Positions 8,697 to 17,600 of a stretch of 64,000 bases of DNA are shown here, in pieces (the first letter of the stretch is position 1; the number at the start of each line of letters is the position of its first letter). A program made the translations under genes and the position numbers. The DNA is from Myxococcota bacterium (GTDB taxonomy: Bacteria > Myxococcota_A > UBA796). The stretch lies in NCBI GenBank assembly GCA_029251165.1, contig JAQXDW010000015.1:1-64000 (forward strand), read 5' to 3'. The notes beneath the pieces are model-generated. The model ran no database searches, was not told the DNA's origin, and saw nothing but the letters and a program-made list of their open reading frames with translations.

Positions 8697-9593
8697 TCAC
8701 CGTGCCTCCGCTGGGCATTGGGCACGCTCCAGTCCGACCCGCCCGACCCGCTCCAGCTCGGCGTCTCGGGTTCCCCGACCCAGCGCGGCAAGCACGACGC
8801 TGCAGTACAGCGCGCGGAGTCGGGCACGGTCGCGGGTTGCGCTGTTCGTCGGTCCATACGCCTCAAAAAAGCACGCCCGATCCGAGCCGGTAAACATCGT
8901 GTATGCAATCGCCAGATCGACCGCGACATCCCCAGCGTGCAGGTCTCCCCAGTCGATCACCCCGCACAGTCGCTGTGAGGAATCGAGCAGGAGGTGTCGG
9001 GCGTACAGGTCGCCGTGAATCCAGCAGGGCGTGCCCGACCACGGCGGGGTGTCTCGCAGCCCCGCTGCGAAGCTCAAGACGTCCGCTCCAACAGACCGGG
9101 CCTCGATCGCAGCGAGCACCCGGGTCGGATCACTTCGACAGTCCTCCTCTCTCGGCAGGTTGGTGGGCACCGGGAGGGCATGGAGTGCGGCAAGGAAGCC
9201 ACCGGCATCTTCCGCCAGCCGGCGACGGGCAGCAGCAGACAGCGACACCCCGCATGCGGTCTCTCCCGGCAACCGCTCATGCCCCATGAACGGCCAGGGG
9301 AAGTCCGGGGTCGCCCGCCCAACAAGCAGCGGCTGCGGTGTCGGGACCGGGAGCTGATCGGACAGCCTCGGAAGCCACAGGATCTCCCGGGCCAGCAGCT
9401 CCGCCGTTTCTGCCCTGCGCGGAAACCGGAACACCCACGGACCGACCGACCACGCGCTGTTGTCCCACCCCTGCCCCAGCCGATGCACCGACAGCGCCGA
9501 CAGCGCCGGGTGCTGTTCGATGATCCACGCCCGGACCTGAGCGGCATCCAGTGGACACGGTCCCTCCCATGGCGGCGCAGCCTGCGGACGCAT
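8697..9593 (-). CDS. APH-fold phosphotransferase (aminoglycoside/choline-kinase-like)
   Basis: A 298-residue kinase-like protein. The catalytic loop is WIHGDLYARHLLLD (Asp in HGD) and the metal-binding motif is GVIDWGDLHAGDVAVDLA. The N-lobe begins LGQGWDNSAWSVG and VFRFPRR, where Arg or Lys would contact ATP. The ATG at 9593 overlaps the stop of the DUF2149 gene (TGATG), so it is translated from the same message as the cobalamin-controlled operon (a GTG at 9596 is an alternative). APH-fold enzymes phosphorylate small hydroxylated molecules such as aminoglycosides, choline, ethanolamine, homoserine or sugars. Because of the operon, a small precursor of the corrinoid side chain is an attractive but unproven substrate. 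Confidence 0.85.
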   Translation of the reverse strand: MRPQAAPPWEGPCPLDAAQVRAWIIEQHPALSALSVHRLGQGWDNSAWSVGPWVFRFPRRAETAELLAREILWLPRLSDQLPVPTPQPLLVGRATPDFPWPFMGHERLPGETACGVSLSAAARRRLAEDAGGFLAALHALPVPTNLPREEDCRSDPTRVLAAIEARSVGADVLSFAAGLRDTPPWSGTPCWIHGDLYARHLLLDSSQRLCGVIDWGDLHAGDVAVDLAIAYTMFTGSDRACFFEAYGPTNSATRDRARLRALYCSVVLAALGRGTRDAELERVGRVGLERAQCPAEAR

Positions 9594-9880
9594 CACGGCC
9601 CAACCAGGATGAGCTTCCCAGTCTCGGGATCCCGATACACCGTGCCGACACTCTCAAACCCGCTGCCGTCATCTCCCATGGACTCCGGAAGTTGCGGAAG
9701 CTCTCGGCCCTGCTCGATCGTGTCGATCGTGGGCGCGAGGGCCTGGGAGAGCTGCGGGTTGCTGGCGATGAGGGCCGCGATGAGTCCGCAGGCAAACACC
9801 AGCATCACGTCGACGAGGTTGCCCATCACGCTCAGCGGATCGGCGTCTCCCTCAAACCGGCCGCCCCACCGATCAGCCAC
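9593..9880 (-). CDS. DUF2149 family membrane protein
   Basis: A 95-residue protein starting at GTG 9880, eight bases inside the end of the MotA/ExbB-like gene. The pattern fits DUF2149: a DPLSVMGNLVDVMLVFACGL motif leading into a single membrane helix (residues about 17-42), a short periplasmic part, and the terminal GTVYRDPETGKLILVG. One N-terminal helix carrying an Asp (in NLVDV) plus a periplasmic tail is the same topology as ExbD, TolR and MotB. It is therefore the probable partner of the channel subunit encoded just upstream. Confidence 0.85.
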   Translation of the reverse strand: MADRWGGRFEGDADPLSVMGNLVDVMLVFACGLIAALIASNPQLSQALAPTIDTIEQGRELPQLPESMGDDGSGFESVGTVYRDPETGKLILVGP

Positions 9881-10304
9881 GGACCACCTCCATGGTGTCC
9901 AGCAGGCGGTCGTACCAGCGGCGGCGCAGCCGGCTGAGCACGAACCCGATGACCCCGACCAGCAGGCCGAGCACGGTGGTGTCGAAGGCCACGGTTACGG
10001 CGTCCGCCAGCAGCGCGACGTTGCCCTGCCCCAGCGCCGCGAGCCCAGGCCCGAGGGGGATGAGGGTGCCCATCAGTCCGAGCATCGGACCCACCCGGGC
10101 CAGCAGGTCTGCGCGCTCGATCCGCCGACGGGCCAGCTGGGTGACCCGCTCGGGATCGGCCTCCGCAAGCCGCGCCAGTCCCAGCAGGCGCTCCCCGATG
10201 GCTGCGCCGGCATCCAGCACGCTGAGCGCCGTCACCAGCAGCAGGGCGAAGATGGTCGGCGCCGCCAGGGCATCAACCAGGGTGCGCATCAGCTCCGCAA
10301 GCAT
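9873..10304 (-). CDS. MotA/TolQ/ExbB-like proton channel subunit
   Basis: A 143-residue protein whose ATG at 10304 overlaps the stop of the CobN-like gene (TGATG). It has a first helix near residues 12-33 (APTIFALLLVTALSVLDAG), a cytoplasmic Arg-rich segment, and two further helices containing the family signature LLARVGPMLGLMGTLIPLGP and AVTVAFDTTVLGLLVGVIGF. It lacks the longer cytoplasmic loop of canonical MotA and is close to ExbB/TolQ size. With DUF2149 it probably forms a proton-motive-force-driven stator working on the neighbouring envelope chelatase. Confidence 0.9.
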   Translation of the reverse strand: MLAELMRTLVDALAAPTIFALLLVTALSVLDAGAAIGERLLGLARLAEADPERVTQLARRRIERADLLARVGPMLGLMGTLIPLGPGLAALGQGNVALLADAVTVAFDTTVLGLLVGVIGFVLSRLRRRWYDRLLDTMEVVRG

Positions 10305-13300
10305 CACGACACCCTCCGGCTGCCCATCCACACCCCGCCCAGCAGCAGCACGCCAAGCAGGCCCGCGACCGCCCACAGCTCAGGCCGAGAGGCGGACTCC
10401 TCAGACTCCTCGACGCTGACCTCGGTGATGGTGGTCGGATCCGCTGCTGCGGCAGCGACCTGCACCTGGGCGGCGGCGAGGACGGAAGAGAGCGCCTCGG
10501 TCTGCTCCGGTCCGATCCGCTCCTTGACGAAGTCCATCACCGGATGGTCGGGGCGGGTGTGTCCAGAGCCAGGCAGTCCATGTTCTGTGACCAGCGCGGC
10601 GAATTCTTCGGACAGCTCGGCGAGGGTCTGCTCGTCTGGCTCCCAGTAGCCCTTCTGCGCAGCGACCAGCATGATCGCGAGCATGTTGGTCTTGACGTGA
10701 ACGTTGCGGCCTTCCTCAAGGAACTCATCGAGTCCGATGTCGTGGCCGTCGTCGATGTAGACCCGCTTGACCTCGTCCCACACCCAGGGCTGCACGATGT
10801 CGGGGTTGGTGACCTGCCAGCCCCACAGGTTCTCCATGAACTCACTGCCCATGGTGCGCGCTCCAGCGTAGCCATGGTTCATCAGCCCCTCCAGCCAGAC
10901 CGGGTTCAGCTCCCGCCCCCGCAGCTCCGAGAGCAGGGCGACCTCCAGGGGGCGCACCCGGGCATTCTCGGGGTTGGCGTGGTCGACGATCCGGGCCGCT
11001 GGCGCCTGTCCTCGGGCGCTCTCGACAGCGAGGCTCAGCCCGCCGAGGTAGTCGAAGCCGTCGTTGTTGTCGATGAGTCCATAGAGGTTGCTGGCCCGAC
11101 CGAGGTAGGTGTTCTCGGTGGCAGCAAGGGTCTTGGTAAACAGACTGTGTACCGGATCTCCCGAGAAGCCATCGCCGTAGGCATGTCCCATCCGGCGGGT
11201 GTAGGCCGCAGCCAGCTCGCTGCGGTCGCTCCAGGCCCCAGAGCGCTCGGCGAGTCGGTTGATCCCGGCACCGTAGCCTCCCGGGGCGTTGCCGAACACC
11301 CGGTACGTCGCGAGCCGACCCGCCATGCTGGCCTCCACACCCGCATCGAGCTGGGCCTGTGCCTCCACGACCCAGTGGGCCGCGACCTGGTTGACCGCCA
11401 GCAGCTCATCACCAGGGGTCGTCTCCTCAACGACCGGAACCAGCGCCGCACTCAGCGCGCCAGACAACAACGGATACTCCGCCTCAATGGTCTGCTGTGA
11501 ACCCGCAAGGGCATGCAGGACCGCCCGGTCCAGCCAGACCAGCATGTTGGGGTAGAGGTCACGAAACAGACCGGAGGTCACGAAGGTGACGTCTCGTCGA
11601 GCGGCCCCCTCCAGCAGCGGCATCCGCTGGATTCCCTTGACCACGCCGCGGCTGTTCCACACCGGCTCGACCCCGAGCATCGAGAGCCCAAACGCGATCA
11701 TCGCGCCCTCGTCCCGCACCGTGTCGCTGGCCCACAGCACGACCGCCTCGCGGCCATCAGCAGTGGTCGTGCCGGTGCTCAGGGCCTCCGCAGACAGCTC
11801 ACTGCCGAGGGTCCAGGCCAGCCGGGAGGGCACCAGCTCTCCACCCAGTGCGTGGAAGTTGCGCCCGGTGGGCAGCGCCTCAGGGGTTCGGATCGGGTCG
11901 TTGCCCTCTCCTGGTGAGATGAAGCGCCCCTCCAGCGCCGCCAGCAGGGCGACGCGCTCCGCACCGGGCGAAGAGATCAGTCGACTGCGGACGCCAGCAT
12001 CGACCTCCCCCATGCTCTCCACCATCCGCTCCACCGCCGCCTCGTCCCAGTCGGTGCCGAAGACATGCAGCCCGTGCGGCATGAAGTCCTCCTGGAGGTG
12101 GGTGAGGTAGTGGCCGACCTCGTGGACGAGCATCTCGTCATCGACCTGCGCATACGAGATGCCGCGAACCTCCAGCTCCTCGGCCATGCTCTCCTCCAGC
12201 TCCGCCTGAAGATCGAGCCGGGCGATGGTCACCCGGATCTCATCGATGGCCCGCTGCTGGGTGGTCGAGTCGCCGCCGTGCTCGGCAGCCTCGTAGCTCT
12301 CGACGAGCTGACGGAGGGTGAGGAGGTCGTCATAGAGCGGGGTGGCCGACAGGGAGGGCGTGAGGTGGTCGACGATGGTGGCCATGCCGCGGCGCTTGGC
12401 CTGGATCCCCTCCCCGACCCCATCGACAATGTAGATGTAGGCGTTGGGGAGGTCCCCCAGAAGGAGCCGGGGGTAGTCCGTGCTCAGCAGACCGGCGCGC
12501 TTGCCCGGCAAGAACTCCAGGGTGGAGTGTCGGCCGACGTGGATGACCACATCCGCCTCCCATACATCGCGAATATGGTGATACCAGGCGATGTATTGGT
12601 GGTGCGGAGGGAAGGCCAGGTTGGCGTGCAGCAGCTCCTCGTTCAGCTCCCACCCCCGCGGCGGCTGCGGCCCCATGAACACATTGCCAAGCACCAGCCC
12701 GGGCAGCACGATCTGATCGCCGTGGGTCATCACGATCCCCGGAGCCTCCCCCCAGCCGCGAAGCCCCTCGATTCCGGTCCGCTGAAGCGCTGAGGTCAGC
12801 TCATCGATCTCCCCCCACACGCGCGTGTCTCCAGACAGCGCCGCCTCATAGGACACCTCGAGCTGATCGAGCAGGTCGGAGGCCCGCTGGCGGTGCGGCG
12901 TCTGCACGCCCTCGACGAGGTGGTGGACATCTCCCAGGGTCTGGGAGATTTCCTGGCGGGCGAGCTCGATCTCTCCGGCTGCTGAGGCCTCCTGAGCCGC
13001 CACCGAGAGGCGGGCCAGCGGGCCGGAGGTGACCTCCTGCTGCACTGCCAACGGGAGGGTGGCGAAGTGGCGCGCGTAGTCCGCTCGCGAGAGGGTCTGC
13101 GCAGCATCCGCCATCTCTGCGACCGCGCCGGCATCTTCAGGCAGGTTGACCGCACGGGCCTGCATCTGCTCCAGCAAGGACTCGCTGTCTGCCGGCGGGC
13201 TGCCGACGTCGTAGCCAGCCTCCCCCAGCATGCCGAGCAGCGAGATGAGAGAGGCGGGCACATCGAGGTTGTCCGCGCCGATGTTGTGTCGCCCTGGAGG

Positions 13301-14506
13301 GTGGTTGTAGTAGACGATGGCGACCCGCTTGTCGGCGTTGTCGGTCACCTGGAGGTGTGCCCAGCGGGCGAGCCGATCGACCAGGGCATCCACCTCGTCT
13401 GGAATCGGCTCCAGGATCGCCAGCCGGACTCCCGTGCGGGAGTCGATGGTGGCGGGAGACAGCGCGCCGATCACTGCCGGCTGCCCCTGTCCCTGAAGCT
13501 CCGGCATCGCCACACGGCTGTACAGGCCCTCCCAGGGGATTCCAGACTCCGAGAGCCGCCACTGCGTCGTGGTCATGTCGACCATCCGAATGCCCTTGAT
13601 GACCGGCACATCGAGAGCCTCCAGGGCCGCCGTCGCAGCGACCCGTCCGCCGCCCCCGCCGATGACGAAGTCCTGGATCGAGACGATGCTGGAGAGCTGC
13701 TGAGCGGGAATGGACTCCAGCGCCGTGACGCTGGCTTCTCCCCACCGAGCGAGCAGGCTGACGCAGGACAGCGCGCGCTGACGCGCCGCGTCACAGATGG
13801 CCCCATGCAGTGCCGCGTCTCCGGCGCGATCTCCGCTGTCGTAGTCCAACACCACCACCGCCTGACGCCCCTCCGGGAGCACCGGCGCGTCGACGATCTC
13901 GCCGTCTTGCATCCACCGAACCACCGGACGGGGAGCCGGAGGTGAGACGGTGATCCCGTCGTCATGGCGCGCCAGCATCCAGCCCATCAGCCCGGCGAAG
14001 TTGTTGCTGCCCCGGGCCTGCCAGTAGGCCCGGGCCTGAAGCCAGGGGGCCTGACGTGGGTGAGCAATGCTCAGCTCCTGCCGGAGCTGCTCAGGATCCC
14101 CGCTGGCAGAGAACGAGCCCGTCAGGGCGGTGAATGAATCAGCATCCAGCCCGCTGAACACCGGCGCACCGTCGAGCTGGGCGAGGGTCGTGAGGCGGGG
14201 GTCCCCGTGGAGCGCGAGCAGGGTGGTGTCGCGGGCCGGGAAGCCCTGGACCAGCCGCTCCAGCCGTGGAACCTCCTCGCCGAACACGCCGCCCAGCAGC
14301 ACCGCGTCGGCCGCGGCCCAGGCGGCTCGGATCTCCTCGTCCGTCATCTCCGCCAGCTGATCGGTGGTCCGGAGGAGGACGGTGTGATCGGGGTTGTCGT
14401 CGAGGAAGCGATGCGCGCCGGCAGTCAGCTCCGCAGCAGAGCGGCTGGAGACCACCGCAAGCAGGGTCGCGGCGTCCGCACACAGGGCGGTCAGGAGCAT
14501 CATCAT
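10304..14506 (-). CDS. membrane-anchored CobN-like chelatase (CobN/BchH/HmuS superfamily)
   Basis: A 1400-residue member of the cobaltochelatase CobN / Mg-chelatase H family. The core contains the family signature HVGRHSTLEFLPGK (His656, His660), followed by LLLGDLPNAYIYIVDG, GEGIQAKRRGMATIVDHLTP, and later VVLWASDTVRDEGAMIAFGL, RDLYPNMLVWLDRAV and ENAPG-type loops (YRVFGNAPGGYGAGIN). Two features differ from cytoplasmic CobN: a short hydrophobic N terminus (MMMLLTALCADA, weak signal peptide) and a C-terminal tail anchor (residues about 1372-1394) ending in RR. Together these put the catalytic body outside the inner membrane. No CobS/CobT or ChlI/ChlD partner lies nearby. The ExbB-like and DUF2149 genes follow instead, as in the Bacteroidota hmu (HmuS) type of system. 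The ATG overlaps the stop of the propeller gene. Confidence 0.92.
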   Translation of the reverse strand: MMMLLTALCADAATLLAVVSSRSAAELTAGAHRFLDDNPDHTVLLRTTDQLAEMTDEEIRAAWAAADAVLLGGVFGEEVPRLERLVQGFPARDTTLLALHGDPRLTTLAQLDGAPVFSGLDADSFTALTGSFSASGDPEQLRQELSIAHPRQAPWLQARAYWQARGSNNFAGLMGWMLARHDDGITVSPPAPRPVVRWMQDGEIVDAPVLPEGRQAVVVLDYDSGDRAGDAALHGAICDAARQRALSCVSLLARWGEASVTALESIPAQQLSSIVSIQDFVIGGGGGRVAATAALEALDVPVIKGIRMVDMTTTQWRLSESGIPWEGLYSRVAMPELQGQGQPAVIGALSPATIDSRTGVRLAILEPIPDEVDALVDRLARWAHLQVTDNADKRVAIVYYNHPPGRHNIGADNLDVPASLISLLGMLGEAGYDVGSPPADSESLLEQMQARAVNLPEDAGAVAEMADAAQTLSRADYARHFATLPLAVQQEVTSGPLARLSVAAQEASAAGEIELARQEISQTLGDVHHLVEGVQTPHRQRASDLLDQLEVSYEAALSGDTRVWGEIDELTSALQRTGIEGLRGWGEAPGIVMTHGDQIVLPGLVLGNVFMGPQPPRGWELNEELLHANLAFPPHHQYIAWYHHIRDVWEADVVIHVGRHSTLEFLPGKRAGLLSTDYPRLLLGDLPNAYIYIVDGVGEGIQAKRRGMATIVDHLTPSLSATPLYDDLLTLRQLVESYEAAEHGGDSTTQQRAIDEIRVTIARLDLQAELEESMAEELEVRGISYAQVDDEMLVHEVGHYLTHLQEDFMPHGLHVFGTDWDEAAVERMVESMGEVDAGVRSRLISSPGAERVALLAALEGRFISPGEGNDPIRTPEALPTGRNFHALGGELVPSRLAWTLGSELSAEALSTGTTTADGREAVVLWASDTVRDEGAMIAFGLSMLGVEPVWNSRGVVKGIQRMPLLEGAARRDVTFVTSGLFRDLYPNMLVWLDRAVLHALAGSQQTIEAEYPLLSGALSAALVPVVEETTPGDELLAVNQVAAHWVVEAQAQLDAGVEASMAGRLATYRVFGNAPGGYGAGINRLAERSGAWSDRSELAAAYTRRMGHAYGDGFSGDPVHSLFTKTLAATENTYLGRASNLYGLIDNNDGFDYLGGLSLAVESARGQAPAARIVDHANPENARVRPLEVALLSELRGRELNPVWLEGLMNHGYAGARTMGSEFMENLWGWQVTNPDIVQPWVWDEVKRVYIDDGHDIGLDEFLEEGRNVHVKTNMLAIMLVAAQKGYWEPDEQTLAELSEEFAALVTEHGLPGSGHTRPDHPVMDFVKERIGPEQTEALSSVLAAAQVQVAAAAADPTTITEVSVEESEESASRPELWAVAGLLGVLLLGGVWMGSRRVS

Positions 14507-16074
14507 CGCATCACCATCACGCGGTACTCGCCGACCACGGCGCTGTCTTCATCCAGGTAGGGATACTCCGCCATCGCGACTCGCCCGTCAGCGGACATCG
14601 CCGCCGCATAGAAGGTTGGTCCCTGCGTGGGACAGAACGCCTCCAGCCTCTCGACGCCGCTGCGGCGGCCCTCGGGATCGCTGAGGTCAAAGATCAGCGC
14701 ACCGTAGAGATCGCGGCGGGCATCGGTCTGCCGATCCCCGGCGGCCACCACGAGGTGCGCGCCATCATCAGAGCGGGTCATGCCGTCGAGGATCTGGGGA
14801 CCGCTCCACAGCCAGCGGGGCGCTCCATCCAGCCCCAGCGACCACAGGGTGTTCTCGCCGGGATGGAGGCTGGGCGGCCGATGGGCCTGGGTCTGGGCGC
14901 CGTAGGGAATGAGGGTGTTGGAGGTGGAGAACACCACGCCGTCCCCGTGGAAGAAGCCCCAGCCGACGCTGGCGTGGATCGGAACCTCTCCCGCCAGGAT
15001 CGGTGCGCCGGTGGCTTCCTCCAGCGCGAGCGCACCGTCGGAGCCGTAGAGCTGAATCCGCCCATCGGTCAGCCCGAGGAAGACGCCAGATGCCGAGACA
15101 TCCAGGCCCTCCCAGACGCTGGCGCGGGTGAAGTATGGGCCCAGCGGATCGGGAACCACCGACTGAATCAGGGAGAGGTCCGACAGCGACAGCACCGCCA
15201 CCCCGCCCACGGGCAGGTCCGCCGGATCCGGTCCAGCGGCGCTGCGGACCACGGAGAGGGCCACCTGACCGCTCTCCACATCTACCCGTGGATGTCGCAG
15301 CCGGGCATCGGCCACCGTCTCAGGCCACTGCGCCACGATCTGCCCGTCGGGAGAGAGCCGAAGGAGCTGCGAGCGGTTCACCGTCTCCCCGTCGACCTTC
15401 CAGTTGTGGTGGGCGGCGATGATCAGGTCGCCGTCGGGCAGAACCTCCAGCCCATAGGCCGCCGGGAGGCGGTAGACGCCGTAGAGGTCCTCGGCATCCG
15501 GGGCCGCCGAGGACTCGACGATGTCGGCCAGTCGAAGGCTCCAGCGAGCAGTCAGATCAGCCGGATCCATGGCATGGACGAAGGCGTCGGGAGACTGCTC
15601 TGCGGCGTAGAGGGTTGTCCCATCTGGCGACCACGCGACCGACTTGACCATCGTCTCAGCAAGCGCACGCCGGGCCAGGACGTCACCGGTCCAGCCGTCC
15701 AGCAGCAGCACCTCGCCCCGATAGCTTCCGACCGCGAGCAGCGCCCCATCTGGAGAGAACGCCAGGGTGGTGTTCGGGGCCGCGCCCCCCATCGCGACCA
15801 GCCGGGAGACGTCACCCAGCGGGACCGCGTACATCGCGATGCACTCCGCCTGTGCGGGTGCCGTTCCGCTCCAGGAGCCGACCGAGACCGTCTCGCCTGG
15901 TGACCAGCTCCGGCTCAGCAGCCGCCGTCCATCTGGAAGCGCGGTTCCGGCCTCGCCACCCGGCAGGACGACACCGTCGCGCACGAACAGCAGCTCCCCC
16001 TCAGCAGATGAGGGAGCAACAGATGACGGCTCTGACAGCACACAGGAGGCCAGAGAGAGTGTGACAGGGAACAT
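14503..16074 (-). CDS. beta-propeller lipoprotein, first gene of the cobalamin-riboswitch operon
   Basis: A 523-residue exported protein. The start at ATG 16074 gives the signal peptide MFPVTLSLASC with lipobox SLASC. A GGGAGGAG ribosome-binding site lies 8-10 nt upstream, inside a hairpin (16085-16106). The mature protein shows about seven WD/PQQ-like blades, visible as repeated [LI]AFSPDGALLAVGSYRG, VAWSPDGTTLYAAEQ, LEVLPDGDLIIAAHH, LRLSPDGQIVAQW and ASGVFLGLTDGRIQLY units. In a cobalamin-controlled operon with a chelatase it may bind corrinoid or present it to the chelatase, comparable in position to hemophore lipoproteins of heme systems. That role is inference; the fold call is firm. Confidence 0.88.
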   Translation of the reverse strand: MFPVTLSLASCVLSEPSSVAPSSAEGELLFVRDGVVLPGGEAGTALPDGRRLLSRSWSPGETVSVGSWSGTAPAQAECIAMYAVPLGDVSRLVAMGGAAPNTTLAFSPDGALLAVGSYRGEVLLLDGWTGDVLARRALAETMVKSVAWSPDGTTLYAAEQSPDAFVHAMDPADLTARWSLRLADIVESSAAPDAEDLYGVYRLPAAYGLEVLPDGDLIIAAHHNWKVDGETVNRSQLLRLSPDGQIVAQWPETVADARLRHPRVDVESGQVALSVVRSAAGPDPADLPVGGVAVLSLSDLSLIQSVVPDPLGPYFTRASVWEGLDVSASGVFLGLTDGRIQLYGSDGALALEEATGAPILAGEVPIHASVGWGFFHGDGVVFSTSNTLIPYGAQTQAHRPPSLHPGENTLWSLGLDGAPRWLWSGPQILDGMTRSDDGAHLVVAAGDRQTDARRDLYGALIFDLSDPEGRRSGVERLEAFCPTQGPTFYAAAMSADGRVAMAEYPYLDEDSAVVGEYRVMVMR

Positions 16075-16084
16075 GGAATGATCT

Positions 16085-16106
16085 CCTCCCTCAACGAAGA
16101 GAGAGG
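16085..16106 (-). promoter_or_regulatory. hairpin masking the Shine-Dalgarno of the propeller gene
   Basis: On the minus strand CCTCTCTC and GAGGGAGG pair over 8 bp (one G-U) around the loop TTCGTT. The 3' arm is the Shine-Dalgarno of the gene starting at 16074. This is a plausible translational expression platform for the riboswitch just upstream. Confidence 0.6.
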
Positions 16107-16164
16107 CAGACACACCACGGCACGTCGACCCCACCCCTTCTCCCCGAGGGACGGTGTTTCGTGT

Positions 16165-16328
16165 CTCACAGGCCGGTCTCCTGGCTTCCGAGTCATCAGG
16201 TGATGGCACCTTCCCGGAGCATTCTCCAGTGGTGTATTGCCATCACCCTCCACGGATACAGTGGCGGGGGCCGCGTCGGACTTTAACCGACTTCCCAGTT
16301 TCACCCTGATGTCTCAGGGCACCTGTGC
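16165..16328 (-). ncRNA. cobalamin (adenosylcobalamin) riboswitch
   Basis: Read on the minus strand, the element starts with cacaggtgccctgag, followed by the conserved block GGGTGAAACTGGGAAG, then GCGGCCCCCGCCACTGTA, a variable arm, and the B12 box AGCCAGGAGACCGGCC. It is closed by cctgtg pairing with the 5' cacagg (P1). These are the standard conserved boxes of the Cobalamin class. It lies about 90 nt upstream of the propeller/CobN operon and points toward it, so cobalamin should repress that operon. The CobD-like gene ends about 110 nt upstream and is not under its control. Confidence 0.97.
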
Positions 16329-16437
16329 GAACAATAGTGAAGACAAAGAGCACGGGCAGTGCTGCCGCTGGGCACCTGTTAGCGCACCACACAGCATCGA
16401 ACAAGACCACACCGCTCGCGGAGCAGACCGGAGACAC

Positions 16438-17583
16438 TCAGAGACGCGCCGCATCCATTGCTTGAAGCAGGCGCTCTCCGGCATCCGGCGTGCGGGGAGA
16501 AATTCGGATGTGCTGCGGCAGGCCCAGCGAGGTGCAGTCCCGGACCAGCACGCCGTGTGCGAGCAGGGCTGCGCGTGCTGCGGCTGCATCGCTGACCAGC
16601 ACCAGGAAGAACGGCGCAGCCCCCTGCTGCACCGTGAAGCCCCGCGCCGTGATGGCCTCGATCAGCCGCTCACGCTCCGCCCACATGGCATCGATTGCAG
16701 CCTCAAAGAGCGCCGCGCAGCCCAGCACTGCCAGCGCCGACCGCTGCGCGAGGTGGTTGACCCCCCACGGGGTGAGGACCACAGCGATCGTCTCAAGCAC
16801 CTCCGGCGCGGCCACGGCGTAGCCAATCCGCAGCCCAGCGAGACCTCGGTCCTTCGTCAGCGAGCGCAGCACGAGTCGGTTCGGCCCCCACCCCGGAGCC
16901 GGCGTCGGGCGCAGGAAGCCGGCATAGGCCTCGTCGAGGATCACGAAGACCTCGCGCGCGATCCGGTCGATGTCGTCGGCAGACCAGTGCAGCCCCGTCG
17001 GGTTGTTGGGGTTGCAGAGAAACAGCAGCCGGGGACGGTGCGCTGCGACGGCAGCCAGGACGGCCTCGACATCCTCTGCGATGACCTCGACCGCCTGCGC
17101 GCCGGTCAGCGCAACCGCGAGGCGGTACTCCCCAAAGGTCGGGCCGACGATGAGCGCGGTGTGTTCTGGGGCCAGGCAGCAGCGCGCCGCAGCATGAATG
17201 AGGGCCACAGAGCCGTTGGCGCACAGGATGTGATCCGCCGGCAGCCCGTGCAGCGCACCGATGGCCTGACGCAGCATCGTGCAGGACGGATCAGGGTAGG
17301 CCGTCAGGGGCTCCGCCGCGAGGGCGGCACGAACCGCCGCAGGAGACGGCACCGGCAGGGTGGTCGCGCTGAAGTCATCGAGGACCGACGGATCCAGCCC
17401 ATCCGCGATGAGCTGCATGGCCCCGCCGTGCGGAACCGCCGCCAGCCCCTGGAGGTGGGGCAGTCCAGGGAACGAGGGGGGCAGGGTGTCTTCGATGGGA
17501 ACCTCCGCCGCATGTCTATCCAGACCGCGTGCGCTGTCTACCAGTCCATGAGAGCAAGAATCGACCCGCAGCGAGTGCCCCAC
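16438..17583 (-). CDS. CobD/HisC-like PLP aminotransferase-fold enzyme (putative threonine-phosphate decarboxylase)
   Basis: A 381-residue fold-type I PLP protein. The motif PHGGAMQLIADG plus DDFSATTLPVPSPAAVRAAL near residues 51-88 resembles the N terminus of CobD (L-threonine-O-3-phosphate decarboxylase) more than HisC. Catalytic features are NPNNPTG (191-197), DEAY (217-220), SLTKDRGLAG with the PLP lysine at 244, and Arg252 in LRIGY. CobD makes the (R)-1-amino-2-propanol phosphate linker of cobalamin. Location next to a cobalamin-controlled operon supports this, but HisC cannot be excluded. The start is GTG 17583, 17 bp after the stop of the upstream gene, so it is probably cotranscribed with the MBL gene. 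The first 30 residues look unlike the family. Confidence 0.75.
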   Translation of the reverse strand: MGHSLRVDSCSHGLVDSARGLDRHAAEVPIEDTLPPSFPGLPHLQGLAAVPHGGAMQLIADGLDPSVLDDFSATTLPVPSPAAVRAALAAEPLTAYPDPSCTMLRQAIGALHGLPADHILCANGSVALIHAAARCCLAPEHTALIVGPTFGEYRLAVALTGAQAVEVIAEDVEAVLAAVAAHRPRLLFLCNPNNPTGLHWSADDIDRIAREVFVILDEAYAGFLRPTPAPGWGPNRLVLRSLTKDRGLAGLRIGYAVAAPEVLETIAVVLTPWGVNHLAQRSALAVLGCAALFEAAIDAMWAERERLIEAITARGFTVQQGAAPFFLVLVSDAAAARAALLAHGVLVRDCTSLGLPQHIRISPRTPDAGERLLQAMDAARL

Positions 17584-17600
17584 ACCACGCCGCCGCCCGC

